The notes beneath the pieces are model-generated. The model did no database searches and had not been told where the DNA came from. It worked only from the letters and a program-made list of their open reading frames with translations. Shown here one piece after another: positions 31,732-41,104 of a DNA stretch of 64,000 bases; position 1 is the first letter of the stretch; each line of letters opens with the position of its first letter. This stretch comes from Enterocloster bolteae (GTDB lineage Bacteria > Bacillota > Clostridia > Lachnospirales > Lachnospiraceae): positions 620,001 to 684,000 of the forward strand of contig NZ_CP022464.2 in assembly GCF_002234575.2 (NCBI RefSeq). Reading direction: 5' to 3'. The position numbers and the translations under genes are program-made.

Positions 31732-32796
31732 TCAGTAGTGTATTACATCTTTTGCCTCACGGATTTTACAAAGGACAGGAGCAGCCTCTCTGCTTAACAG
31801 GTAACGCAGAGTGGACGGAGGAACAAGGGAGGGGAGAAGCTCCATATGGTTTTCCTTAATGGCCCTGCGGACCGTGGAAGCGCTGATGGCAGCGCCATCC
31901 TGCTGCCTGCGGGGGATGACGCTGCATTGGATTCCGGCTTTTGGCAACTCTTTTTCCATAATCTGGTTATAGATGCCTGTTACCCGGCTGTGGGGTTCCT
32001 CTCCCACATAGCGCCTGCCAATGCCCAGGGCATGGGCGATTTTCGTGAAGATGACCAGGTCCAGTTTTGCATGGCTTTCAATGACAGAGTCCATGTCCTT
32101 TTGGAAGTAACTGGGGAAGGTGGCGCTGCTGATAATATAAGGGCCGCTGTCATGATATATGATATTGTCCAGATGGGAGGTTCCCTCTGTTACAAGGCGC
32201 CTGCGCACCTTAAACGGTATTAGGCTTGCGTCCTCGCTGACCATGAACAGGTGGACCGTGTCATTTTCCGCTGAGGCCCGTTCTGTCAGGTACAGATGGC
32301 CCAAGGTGAAGGGGTTTGCGTTCATTACCAGGGCAGCGCACCTTTCCTGAGAGGATGCCCTTCCTGATTCGCCTGATTCACTGGAGAGTCTCTGTAAATA
32401 AGAGGAGAATCCGTTTTTTCTGTTTTCCATAAAAACAACCTGTCCGTCTGTCCGGGCAATCTCATAAAAACCCAGGTCTGCAAAGAACCGGGCAGAGCTG
32501 CATTTTGTATACAGAAACAGATGGGTATTACCGCGGGATACCTGAATCTCCATAAGATGGGTCATGATTTGATTCATGAGACCTTCACCCTGGTGGCAGC
32601 GGCCTACAGCCAGGCACCGGAGTGTATTGCCAAAGCAACTGCCGGCGGCGACCAGATTCATTTCCTCATCAAACATGCCGCAGGTGTAATCCAGGTTGGC
32701 GTCCCTGCGGATGCCTTCTGATGTCAGAAGCAGGTCCAGCTGCTGGTTGGCTGGCTTGTCGTCAGGTCTGATTTGTGATATGTAATAGTCGGACAT
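31732..32796 (-). CDS. citC: Citrate lyase ligase, orphan
   Basis: This 354-residue enzyme acetylates the thiol of the citrate lyase prosthetic group, using ATP and acetate. It has an N-terminal GNAT-like part (about residues 1-130; CLAVGRCHQGEGLMNQIM) and a C-terminal nucleotidyltransferase part with VMNANPFTLGHLYL near residue 155 and the late SASTVRRAI motif (ISxS equivalent). No citD, citE, citF or citX is in the window, so the lyase must lie elsewhere or the protein serves another carrier. Confidence 0.88.
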   Translation of the reverse strand: MSDYYISQIRPDDKPANQQLDLLLTSEGIRRDANLDYTCGMFDEEMNLVAAGSCFGNTLRCLAVGRCHQGEGLMNQIMTHLMEIQVSRGNTHLFLYTKCSSARFFADLGFYEIARTDGQVVFMENRKNGFSSYLQRLSSESGESGRASSQERCAALVMNANPFTLGHLYLTERASAENDTVHLFMVSEDASLIPFKVRRRLVTEGTSHLDNIIYHDSGPYIISSATFPSYFQKDMDSVIESHAKLDLVIFTKIAHALGIGRRYVGEEPHSRVTGIYNQIMEKELPKAGIQCSVIPRRQQDGAAISASTVRRAIKENHMELLPSLVPPSTLRYLLSREAAPVLCKIREAKDVIHY

Positions 32797-32876
32797 AGCT
32801 TACTCCTTTTAACCCTATTCTATAGCAGTATGGAGTAAATTTCCACTTTATTTTAAAAGCCGGGGGGACAGAGCTA

Positions 32877-32905
32877 TTGACATTTTTTGCGTGTAATGAT
32901 ATAAA
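32877..32905 (+). promoter_or_regulatory. Strong promoter of the first peptide-importer operon
   Basis: TTGACA (32877-32882), a 17-base spacer and TATAAA (32900-32905), close to consensus, about 85 bases before the binding-protein gene. Confidence 0.9.
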
Positions 32906-32996
32906 TAAAACCATACTAATTTGCTATGAATAGTGTGGTTTTGCTGCGCGGCGCAGCGCTGTGCAGAGACGGATGCCGGTTTTAAGGAGGAAACTT

Positions 32997-34682
32997 ATGA
33001 AACATACAAAAGGAACAGCAGGGAGAAGGGCAGGCAGATTTCTGGCCCTGGCTTTATCTGCGGCCATGGTCCTGTCATCGGCAGGATGTGCGGGCAAAGG
33101 CGGCAGCCAGCCGTCGGGCCAGGCGGAATCAGGCCAGGCAGCAGCGGGCCAGACCCAGTCAGCGGCCGCTGGCAGCGGGAAGATTGTCAATATCGGAGTG
33201 ACCAGCTCTCTCAATACGCTGAATCCCCTGCTGATGGACGGCGTGGAGATGAATAAATATGCAACAGGTCTTATGTTCCTGCCCCTGGTGGAACTGGACC
33301 AGAACATGGAATTTGAGGGAATGCTGGCTGATTCCGTGACAGCTGAGGACGAGAGAAATTTCCTGGTGCACATTGATGATAAGGCCGTATGGTCCGACGG
33401 GACTCCGGTCACTGCGGACGACGTGGTGTACACGGCTCTCAGGCTGTGCAGCCCGGTCATCGGAAACCCGGCTATGATGTATTATGTATTTGAAGGCGTG
33501 GGCGACAACGGGTTTGTAGAAGAAGGGGCAGACCATGTGGAAGGCATTACCAGGGTGGATGATAAGACCGTGCGTTTTACCACCAAGGCACCCATGTCGC
33601 TCATAACCTTTAACAGTTCTTATGCCCGCTATCTCATGCCCCTTCCAAAGCATGTGATTGGGGATATAGATGAGAAGGCGCTGACGTCAGCCCCATGGTT
33701 TAGCCGCCCGGACGTGGTGAGCGGTCCCTATAAGGTGACAGAGTTTGATCGGGACCACTATGTGTCTTATGAGGCCAACAAAGACTACTGGAAGGGGGCT
33801 CCCAAGATTGAGCGCCTCAACATAAAAATCGTGGAAGGCAGCCAGCTTTATGCCGGGCTTAAGTCCGGGGAAATCGACATTACCCAGAACACCATGAGTA
33901 CCATTCCCCTGGAGGACTATGAGAGTGTGGCGGCGCTGGAGAACGTGGAGGTTTCCTACGGAGACCCCATTACCAACCAGTCCGTATTCATCAATACAGC
34001 CAGAATCACCGATACAAAGGTGCGTCAGGCCATGCTGTACGCAGTGGACCGGAACCAGCTTCTGGAGCAGCTCTTAAAGGGAAACGGAGAAGTGGCGGAC
34101 GGTTTCCTGTCATCAGCCAGCCCGTATTTTGACAGTACCCTGGTGCCTGTTTCCTATGATCCGGAAAAGGCAAAGAGCCTGCTGGCACAGAGCGGATGGG
34201 ACCAGAGCAAAAGCATCCGTTTCTGCATTGACTCAGGCGACAGTACCTTTGTGAACGCTGCTTCTGTTATAGCAGCCCAGTGGGCCGCGGTGGGCATCAA
34301 GGCAGATATCCAGACCATGGACATCAATACGCTGATGAGCACTGCTTCCAGCGGTGATTTTGATGTGTTGTCCGTGCAGTATACGTATCCTCCGGTGGAT
34401 CCTTACGCGGACGTTGCCTGGCTCTTAGGCGGCCAGGGCAGCTGGACCGGCTATACCAGGCCGGAGGTGGAGGAAGCCCTGTCAAATGTGGCCCTGACAA
34501 ACGACAAGGACAAGTTGAAGGAGCTGTACGGGATTGTAGACCGGAGCGTCCAGGAGGATGTACCCATGTTTTCAGCCTACATTATCAAGACCATGGCAGC
34601 GGCCAATAAGCGCCTGACCGGGGTTAAGCCCAGCGTCTATGGCTTCTTCAATCATGTGGAGCAGTGGGATGTATCCCAATAG
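32997..34682 (+). CDS. Peptide ABC transporter substrate-binding lipoprotein (family 5), importer 1
   Basis: This 561-residue lipoprotein has a basic start, hydrophobic stretch and lipobox SSAGC, followed by a low-complexity linker rich in Q, S, G and A. The body is the DppA/OppA fold: NIGVTSSLNTLNPLLMDG, the family signature VWSDGTPVTADDVVYTA, and VRQAMLYAVDRNQLLEQLL. It captures peptides or nickel-type ligands outside the cell; the ligand is not readable. The ATG at 32997 follows AAGGAGG. It heads the operon of ATPases and permeases. Confidence 0.93.
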   Translation: MKHTKGTAGRRAGRFLALALSAAMVLSSAGCAGKGGSQPSGQAESGQAAAGQTQSAAAGSGKIVNIGVTSSLNTLNPLLMDGVEMNKYATGLMFLPLVELDQNMEFEGMLADSVTAEDERNFLVHIDDKAVWSDGTPVTADDVVYTALRLCSPVIGNPAMMYYVFEGVGDNGFVEEGADHVEGITRVDDKTVRFTTKAPMSLITFNSSYARYLMPLPKHVIGDIDEKALTSAPWFSRPDVVSGPYKVTEFDRDHYVSYEANKDYWKGAPKIERLNIKIVEGSQLYAGLKSGEIDITQNTMSTIPLEDYESVAALENVEVSYGDPITNQSVFINTARITDTKVRQAMLYAVDRNQLLEQLLKGNGEVADGFLSSASPYFDSTLVPVSYDPEKAKSLLAQSGWDQSKSIRFCIDSGDSTFVNAASVIAAQWAAVGIKADIQTMDINTLMSTASSGDFDVLSVQYTYPPVDPYADVAWLLGGQGSWTGYTRPEVEEALSNVALTNDKDKLKELYGIVDRSVQEDVPMFSAYIIKTMAAANKRLTGVKPSVYGFFNHVEQWDVSQ

Positions 34683-34821
34683 AATATGTTCCATTTGAAT
34701 GTATCCCGGCAGGACAACCCCATAATCGGAACGTATGAACAGATTCCCGGAGGGCATATGCTCTCTGGGTATCTTCATTCATGGGAAATGGGCCATTAAT
34801 ATTAAGAAATGAGGAAACAAT

Positions 34822-35802
34822 ATGTCACATATCCTTGAAGTCACAAATCTGGAAGTTGAATTTTCCGGTGACGGGGGGAAGAATATCAGTGTGGACCACG
34901 TGGGATTCCATGTGGATTCGGGGGAGATAGTCTGTATTGTAGGGGAGTCGGGCTGCGGCAAAAGCGTCACAGCCCTGTCTGTCATGGGACTTTTGGGAAA
35001 AGGGGGCAAGGTGACGGCCGGCCGGGTCCTGTTTGAGGGAAGGGATTTGCTCTCCATGACGGAGCGGGAGTTGGACGGAGTCAGGGGAGACCGGCTGACC
35101 ATGATATTCCAGGACCCTCTCACTTCCCTGAACCCAGTATTTACCATCGGGAGCCAGATGACGGAAAGCATCCGGGCCCACATGGGGCTGGGAAAAGATG
35201 AGGCCCGGGAGAGAGCGTTGTCCCTTCTTAAGAAGGTGGGGCTGCCGGACACCCTATCTGTGATGAAAAAATACCCGCACCTGCTGTCGGGAGGCATGCG
35301 CCAGCGCGTCATGATTGCAATGGCCCTTTCCTGTAATCCGTCCCTTCTGATTGCCGATGAGCCGACCACGGCTCTGGATGTGACGATTCAGGCCCAAATC
35401 ATGGACCTGATTCTGGAGCTTAAGGAGGAGATGGGCATGGCGGTGCTGCTCATCACCCATGACATGGGACTGGTGGCTCAGATGGCAGACCGGGTGTTAG
35501 TGATGTATGCGGGGCAGCTCATTGAGCAGGCCCGGGTGCTGGAGCTGTTTGACCATCCGGCCCATCCCTATACCAGAGCATTGCTGCGTTCTGTACCCGG
35601 CATCAGGGATGAGGAGGACAGAAGACTGGAGTCCATAGAGGGGATTGTGCCGGAGCATTACGACCGGATTCGAGGGTGCCGTTTTGCCAGGAGATGTCCC
35701 TTCAGGACAGAGATATGCATGAAGCCGCAGCAGGAGATGTCTGTGGGGGACTCCCACATTGTGCGGTGCTGCAGGGCGAAGGAGGTGCTGGCAGATGGCT
35801 GA
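34822..35802 (+). CDS. Peptide ABC transporter ATPase (DppD/OppD-like), importer 1
   Basis: This 326-residue ATPase has Walker A GESGCGKS, the Q-loop MIFQDPLTSLNPV, signature LSGGMRQRV and Walker B LLIADEPTTALDVTIQAQI, then the C-terminal oligopeptide-domain cysteines in GCRFARRCPFRTEIC, which in relatives hold an iron-sulfur cluster or structural site. It drives uptake with the DppF-like partner. It begins 139 bases after the binding-protein gene and overlaps the next gene by eight bases. Confidence 0.93.
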   Translation: MSHILEVTNLEVEFSGDGGKNISVDHVGFHVDSGEIVCIVGESGCGKSVTALSVMGLLGKGGKVTAGRVLFEGRDLLSMTERELDGVRGDRLTMIFQDPLTSLNPVFTIGSQMTESIRAHMGLGKDEARERALSLLKKVGLPDTLSVMKKYPHLLSGGMRQRVMIAMALSCNPSLLIADEPTTALDVTIQAQIMDLILELKEEMGMAVLLITHDMGLVAQMADRVLVMYAGQLIEQARVLELFDHPAHPYTRALLRSVPGIRDEEDRRLESIEGIVPEHYDRIRGCRFARRCPFRTEICMKPQQEMSVGDSHIVRCCRAKEVLADG

Positions 35803-36814
35803 TACATCCCGGGTCCCCCTGCTTTCTGCGGAGGGACTGAAAAAATATTATACGGCAAAGTCGGGCATGTTCTCCCGTTCCGCCGGTGTGGTGCGGGCTG
35901 TGGACGGGGTTTCCTTTCAGCTGTTTGAGGGGGAGACTCTGGGGCTGGTGGGTGAATCCGGCTGCGGTAAATCCACGCTGGGACGCCAGCTGGTAGGGTT
36001 GGAACATCCGACAGGAGGACGGGTTGTCTACGACGGTCATGACCTGGGCCATATGAGCCAGGCCCAGATGAAGCCCTTCCGCACCCAGCTGCAGATGATA
36101 TTCCAGGATTCCTATTCATCCCTGAACCCCAGGAAGCATGTGTTTGAGATACTGGCAGAGCCCATGCTGTATCATGGGCTGGCCAAACGCGGGGATGTGT
36201 ATTCCCATGTGGAGAGGCTGCTGGATATGGTGGGGCTTCCTAAGAACTGTCTGGGAAGATATCCCCATGAATTCTCCGGCGGACAGAGGCAGCGCATAGG
36301 TATTGCCAGGGCCCTTTCCCTGAATCCCAGACTGCTGGTGTGCGATGAACCGGTCAGCGCCCTGGATGTGTCCATCCAGGCCCAGATACTGAACCTGCTC
36401 AGGGATTTACAGAAGGAGCTGGGACTTACCTGCATCTTTATCGGCCACGGACTGGGGGCTGTGAACTATGTCAGCGACCGGATTGCCGTCATGTACCTGG
36501 GGAAGATGGTAGAGATTGCGGACCGGAAGGAGCTGTTTGACCACCCTCTTCATCCGTATTCCAGGGCTCTGTTCGAGGCGGTGCCCATCGCTGATCCGAG
36601 GAAACGAAGGAAGCGTTCAGAGGGAATTGTGGGCGGGGAGACTGCGTCAAATGTAAATACGCCTTCAGGATGTCCCTTCCACCCCAGATGCCCTCACTGT
36701 AAGGGGGAGTGCATGAGCAGGGAAATGGAGCTGAGGCCGGCGGTTCCCGGAAGCAGCCACCTGACAGCCTGTATCCGGTTTAAGGAATTAGAGAAGGAGG
36801 ACGGGAAGGTATGA
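35795..36814 (+). CDS. Peptide ABC transporter ATPase (DppF/OppF-like), importer 1
   Basis: This 339-residue second ATPase has Walker A GESGCGKST, QMIFQDSYSSLNPR, signature FSGGQRQRIGIARAL, Walker B LLVCDEPVSALDVSIQAQI and the C-terminal GCPFHPRCPHCKGEC cysteine cluster. The ATG at 35795 is inside the previous gene's last codons (ATGGCTGA), a translational coupling, and AAGGAGG lies 10 bases upstream. It overlaps the permease gene by four bases. Confidence 0.93.
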   Translation: MADTSRVPLLSAEGLKKYYTAKSGMFSRSAGVVRAVDGVSFQLFEGETLGLVGESGCGKSTLGRQLVGLEHPTGGRVVYDGHDLGHMSQAQMKPFRTQLQMIFQDSYSSLNPRKHVFEILAEPMLYHGLAKRGDVYSHVERLLDMVGLPKNCLGRYPHEFSGGQRQRIGIARALSLNPRLLVCDEPVSALDVSIQAQILNLLRDLQKELGLTCIFIGHGLGAVNYVSDRIAVMYLGKMVEIADRKELFDHPLHPYSRALFEAVPIADPRKRRKRSEGIVGGETASNVNTPSGCPFHPRCPHCKGECMSREMELRPAVPGSSHLTACIRFKELEKEDGKV

Positions 36815-37758
36815 CAAAATATATACTGAAGCGTATTCTGATTGCTATTCCCACCCTGCTTGGCATTACCATGATTGACTATGCCATCATGTGTTTTGCG
36901 GGCAGTCCCCTGGAAATGCTTCAGGGAGCCCGTATTTCCCAGGAAGCCATTGCTGCCAAGGAGGCGGCCATGGGACTGGACAAACCCTTTTATATACAGT
37001 ACTTTATCTGGCTTGGGCAGCTTCTATCCGGAAACATGGGGTACTCCGTGAAATCCTACGAGGCGGTCAGCGCCATGATTGGAAGCCATCTGGGACCAAC
37101 CCTCCTTCTGATGGGGGTGTCGCTGATAGTAAGTCTTATCATGTCGGTGCCTGCCGGGATTTACAGCGCCATCCACCAGTATTCCAAGGGGGATTACGCT
37201 GTGGTCACAGCCTCCTTTTTCGGAAGCAGCATACCGGGATTTTTCCTGTCCCTGCTGCTAGTGTACCTGTTTACCGTGAATCTGGGCATACTGCCATCCG
37301 GAGGCATGACCACCCTGGGAACTGCGGGCGGCGCAGCGGATGTGGCGGCCCATATGGTGATGCCTGTGCTGGTGCTGTCTGTCTCCATGGCAGGTACCAA
37401 TATCCGGTATATCCGCAGCGCCATGCTGGAAATCCTCCAGCAGGACTATCTGCGCACAGCCAGGGCCAAGGGAATCGGGCGCAGGATGGTCATATATAAG
37501 CACGCCCTGCGCAATGCCCTGGTGCCCATTGTGACGGTTATCGGCATGCAGATTCCGGTGCTGTTTGGCGGCGCGGTCATTGTGGAGCAGCTGTTTTCCT
37601 GGCCCGGACTGGGACTTATGACCATGAGCGCCATTCTGAACCGGGATTACCCGGTAATCATGGGCGTCTGCCTGCTTTCCGCCGTGGTGGTGCTGGCAGC
37701 CAACCTGGTGACGGATATTCTGTACGCCATTGTAAACCCGGCTATTCAGTATGACTGA
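36811..37758 (+). CDS. Peptide ABC transporter permease (DppB-like), importer 1
   Basis: This 315-residue permease has six membrane segments and the DppB hallmarks: a short cytoplasmic start MTKYILKRILIAIPTLLGIT, GLDKPFYIQYFIWL and the EAA loop DYLRTARAKGIGRRMVIYKHALRNAL split across the last third. It overlaps the ATPase stop (ATGA). It pairs with the DppC-like protein next to it. Confidence 0.94.
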   Translation: MTKYILKRILIAIPTLLGITMIDYAIMCFAGSPLEMLQGARISQEAIAAKEAAMGLDKPFYIQYFIWLGQLLSGNMGYSVKSYEAVSAMIGSHLGPTLLLMGVSLIVSLIMSVPAGIYSAIHQYSKGDYAVVTASFFGSSIPGFFLSLLLVYLFTVNLGILPSGGMTTLGTAGGAADVAAHMVMPVLVLSVSMAGTNIRYIRSAMLEILQQDYLRTARAKGIGRRMVIYKHALRNALVPIVTVIGMQIPVLFGGAVIVEQLFSWPGLGLMTMSAILNRDYPVIMGVCLLSAVVVLAANLVTDILYAIVNPAIQYD

Positions 37759-37799
37759 CAGACCGGCGCAAGTACTTGACAGGAGTAAGCATAGATAGA

Positions 37800-38753
37800 A
37801 TGAAAATGAACAGAAAGAACCCCTATGGGGACATTGGAAGAGAAAATTACTGGCAGACCGTCAGGCGGCGGTTTCTCCACCACCGTCTGGCCTGCATCAG
37901 TCTGGTGGTGCTGGCAGTTATCTGCACAGCGGCCATCCTGGCGCCTGTCATAGCGCCCTATGACCCGGATGCCATCGCAGGACCCTTTGGCGCCCCGCCG
38001 GGCCCGGGGTTCCTGCTGGGAACAGACCAGATCGGACGGGATATGTTCTCCCGCTTATTATATGCAACGCGTATTTCTCTGCTGGTGGGCGTGCTGGCTA
38101 CAGCCATATCCACTGCCATTGGAGTCAGCCTGGGTCTGCTGGGGGGATACTTTGGAGGCTGGCTGGACATAGCCATCATGCGTTTTACAGACATGGTCAT
38201 GTCCTTTCCGTATATACTTCTGGTGCTGGTGGCGGCAGCCATCTTTGAACCGGGGCTCTGGAGCATCATACTGATTCTCGGATTTGTGGACTGGCCCGGC
38301 ATTGCCCGGCTGGTGAGGGGCAATGTGCTGAGCCTGCGGGAGACTAATTTTGTCAAGAGCAGCATAGTGGCCGGGATGCCTGCCAGACATATCCTGTTTT
38401 CAGAGATACTTCCCAATACCGTTGCGCCCATTCTGGTGTACGCCACCTCGGTCATGGCATTGTCCATGCTGGATGAGGCTTCCTTAAGCTTTCTGGGCAT
38501 GGGGGTGCAGCCGCCCACAGCCAGCCTGGGCAATATGCTCAACAGCGCCCAGTCCCTGACCGTGCTGACAAAGCAGCCCTGGCTCTGGATTCCGCCCGGA
38601 CTCCTGATAGTGGTCCTGGTGGTTGCCATCAATTTTGTGGGCGATGCCCTGAGAGACGCCCTGGACCCGTCCGCGGTTCTGAATCTGGGTGGAGCAAAAC
38701 AGGATACGCCAGAACAGGATGCAGCAAAACAGGATACGCCGGACAGCTTATAA
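37800..38753 (+). CDS. Peptide ABC transporter permease (DppC-like), importer 1
   Basis: This permease (317 residues from ATG 37800; a TTG at 37776 would add eight) has an extended cytoplasmic N-terminus and six segments, with LLGTDQIGRDMFSRLLYATR and the EAA loop FVKSSIVAGMPARHILFSEI. Neither start has a well-spaced ribosome site: AGGAG at 37781 is about 14 bases from ATG 37800, so coupling to dppB may help. The C-terminal tail carries two copies of KQDTP separated by a related EQDAA (27-base imperfect DNA repeat), not part of the family. Confidence 0.85.
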   Translation: MKMNRKNPYGDIGRENYWQTVRRRFLHHRLACISLVVLAVICTAAILAPVIAPYDPDAIAGPFGAPPGPGFLLGTDQIGRDMFSRLLYATRISLLVGVLATAISTAIGVSLGLLGGYFGGWLDIAIMRFTDMVMSFPYILLVLVAAAIFEPGLWSIILILGFVDWPGIARLVRGNVLSLRETNFVKSSIVAGMPARHILFSEILPNTVAPILVYATSVMALSMLDEASLSFLGMGVQPPTASLGNMLNSAQSLTVLTKQPWLWIPPGLLIVVLVVAINFVGDALRDALDPSAVLNLGGAKQDTPEQDAAKQDTPDSL

Positions 38754-38786
38754 CAATACTGGAACGCACACAAAAGGAGTATATCC

Positions 38787-39680
38787 ATGACCATCCATCA
38801 GATAGAATGTTTCCTGGAAGCAGCCAGGACCCTTAATTTTACGGAGGCAGCCAACCATCTGTATATATCCCAGCAGGGGTTGAGCCGCCAGATAGCATCT
38901 CTGGAAAAGGAACTGGAGCTGCGGCTTTTTGACAGGACCACCAGGGATGTGAGGCTGACCCGCAGCGGTGAGCTTCTTTTGTGGCGCTGGAAGGATATCC
39001 CCAAGGAAATATATGACTCCGTGGATATGGCCAGGGAGGAAGGGGAGAGAGCCAAACGCAGGATTAATCTGTCTGTGGTGGGCATGAGCGGCATCATAGA
39101 GATGGCGGGCAACATACTGGCTGATTATATGGCCTTTGACCCGGAGGTGGAATTTGAAATCAATGAATTCACCAATATAAAAGATATAACCAACGGAAAC
39201 CCGGATTTGATGATGACGGTAAGTTTTACTCCTTCCTACGAGCAGCTTAAAGAGAAGTGCGGCCTGATGGTTATAAAAAAGCTGCCCTTATACTATGTCA
39301 TGTCCAAGAAAAATCCCCTGGCACAGAAGGAAGATGTGGTCATGGAGGATTTTAAGGGAGAGACCATGCTCTGTCTCTTCAAGAATTTTTTTGCCGGCGC
39401 CGAGCTGCGGCTGTTTGAACTGATTGCCAAGCAGGAGCACGTCCTTCAGAAGGCCCGGTATTATGAAAATGTCAACAGCCTGGAGCTGGCAATTATTGCC
39501 AATGAAGGGATTCATATCGGCTTTAAAGAATTTTATCACAACTACGGGGAACGCCTGGTTATGCACCCTATGCCCAACTCCAGGAACCAGGCCTATGCCA
39601 GCGTCATCATTGTATGGCGTAAAGAAAATGAGAAAAGACTTGAAAGTTTTATTAAATTTTTGAAAAATAATTATAATTAA
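38787..39680 (+). CDS. LysR-family transcription regulator
   Basis: This 297-residue protein has the LysR winged helix at residues 1-60 (TIHQIECFLEAARTLNFTEAANHLYISQQGLSRQIASLE) and a two-lobe effector domain. The gene is 34 bases after the dppC-like stop, with AAGGAG before the ATG, so it probably shares the importer transcript and may regulate it. The stop codon is inside a 13-base palindromic repeat. Confidence 0.92.
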   Translation: MTIHQIECFLEAARTLNFTEAANHLYISQQGLSRQIASLEKELELRLFDRTTRDVRLTRSGELLLWRWKDIPKEIYDSVDMAREEGERAKRRINLSVVGMSGIIEMAGNILADYMAFDPEVEFEINEFTNIKDITNGNPDLMMTVSFTPSYEQLKEKCGLMVIKKLPLYYVMSKKNPLAQKEDVVMEDFKGETMLCLFKNFFAGAELRLFELIAKQEHVLQKARYYENVNSLELAIIANEGIHIGFKEFYHNYGERLVMHPMPNSRNQAYASVIIVWRKENEKRLESFIKFLKNNYN

Positions 39681-39701
39681 CAACAATGTGTTGTTAATTA
39701 T
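39673..39701. repeat. Perfect inverted repeat spanning the LysR stop codon
   Basis: ATAATTAACAACA (39673-39685) pairs exactly with 39689-39701 around a 3-base loop. No T-run follows directly, so it could be a weak terminator or an operator. It includes the TAA stop at 39678. Confidence 0.65.
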
Positions 39702-39911
39702 CCGCATTTTGGTGTTAGACAAAAAGGGGGGCAACTGTCTAAAATACAAGATGGTTGGTAAAAAAGAAGGAAGCCGTAATTTGGGGAAGGGCTGTGGACC
39801 AAAGCAGCTCGTTTCCCTTGTTTTTTTCTGGTGCTGTATTCCATCACTGGACAGCGCCGGTGCTATGACAGATTCTCATACTAAAAAGGACATGAAAGGA
39901 AAGAGGAGAAG
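39702..39911. other. 210-base gap before the efflux operon
   Basis: No gene is supported. TTAGAC (39715-39720) and its complement GTCTAA (39737-39742) are 16 bases apart and could be an operator; a TAAAAT at 39740 has an over-long 19-base spacer to TTAGAC. Nothing else was recognised. Confidence 0.35.
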
Positions 39912-41090
39912 ATGAAAAAGGCAAGGACGCGCATTATCTGGGGAATCGTGATTGTAATTATAGCAGTCATTGTGATTGCCCGAGTTTTCAAGAAGGAAGA
40001 GCCTGTTGTCCCTACCCCGGATCCGGTGGTAACGGTGCAGACGCCGCATATGGGCGACATATTACTGACAACAGACCTGGTAGGCACCATTGAGCCGGCC
40101 GACATTGTATACATATATCCCAAGGCAGGAGGCGACGTGACAGCTGTCAACGTGAAGGCCGGGGATGTGGTTGCAGCCGGACAGGTGCTGCTGGAGATTG
40201 ATACAAAGCAGGTGGACACATCCAAAAACTCCATGGACGCGGCAAAGGTGGCATGGGATGACGCACAGTCTACCCTGGCCCGTATGGCTCCGCTCCATGC
40301 CTCAGGTTTTGTATCTGATAAAGAGTTTGAGGGATATCAGACCGCTGCTGAGGCCAAGAGACTTCAGTATGAGTCCGCCAAGATTGCATATGAAAACCAG
40401 ATGGAATTCAGCCATGTAACATCCCCTATAAGCGGACGGGTGGAGCAGCTCAATGTGGAGGTTCATGATACAGTCGGAAACTCCAACCAGCTCTGCGTTA
40501 TCGCGGGAGACAGCGGCAATAATGTGACTTTCTATGTGACTGAGAAGGTAAAGAACCACCTGAACCCGGGTGATCCCATTACGGTCATCAAGGAAGGAAC
40601 CGAATACGGCGGCAATGTCATTGAAGTCAGCAACATGGCTGAGGCATCCGTGGGCCTGTTCAAGATAAAGGCGTCTGTGGATGACAATGAGACCATGGCG
40701 GCCGGAACCAGTGTGGAGCTGCGGGTGCCTTCTGCATCTGCCAGGAATGCCATTCTGATTCCAAATAACTGTGTATATTATAAATCAGGCGATGCCTACG
40801 TATATACATATGACAACGGCATCATCCATGAGGTACCCGTGGAAGTGGGTATCTATGACAGTGAGAATATCGCGGTGCTTTCAGGAATCACCCTGGATGA
40901 CCAGATCCTCACCACCTGGACCTCCGAATTAAAGGAGGGGACCAAGGTGACACTGGAGATCGAGGCGCCGGCAACCATTGAGATGAATGGAACGGAAACC
41001 GATGCCCAGATAAAGATGCAGGTCATCCAGGAAACCGATCAGACAGACAAAGCTGAAAGTCCGGCCGCAGACCAGAGTCAGGCACAATAG
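39912..41090 (+). CDS. RND efflux periplasmic-adaptor-like (HlyD/MFP family) subunit
   Basis: This 392-residue membrane fusion protein has one N-terminal anchor (IIWGIVIVIIAVIVIARVF), a biotinyl-lipoyl-like half (GGDVTAVNVKAGDVVAAGQVLLEID) near residue 75, a coiled-coil hairpin (about residues 100-160), the second lipoyl half, and beta-barrel regions. In Gram-positives such adaptors link an RND pump to the wall or lipids. AGGAGAAG precedes the ATG. The RND pump gene starts 14 bases after its stop. Confidence 0.92.
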   Translation: MKKARTRIIWGIVIVIIAVIVIARVFKKEEPVVPTPDPVVTVQTPHMGDILLTTDLVGTIEPADIVYIYPKAGGDVTAVNVKAGDVVAAGQVLLEIDTKQVDTSKNSMDAAKVAWDDAQSTLARMAPLHASGFVSDKEFEGYQTAAEAKRLQYESAKIAYENQMEFSHVTSPISGRVEQLNVEVHDTVGNSNQLCVIAGDSGNNVTFYVTEKVKNHLNPGDPITVIKEGTEYGGNVIEVSNMAEASVGLFKIKASVDDNETMAAGTSVELRVPSASARNAILIPNNCVYYKSGDAYVYTYDNGIIHEVPVEVGIYDSENIAVLSGITLDDQILTTWTSELKEGTKVTLEIEAPATIEMNGTETDAQIKMQVIQETDQTDKAESPAADQSQAQ

Positions 41091-41104
41091 AAGGAGGCAG
41101 GAAA

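Noticed and set aside
39688..39915. 75-codon open frame before the efflux operon
   Set aside because: It has no family resemblance, overlaps the LysR hairpin and the ribosome site of the efflux adaptor gene, and has no good start site.
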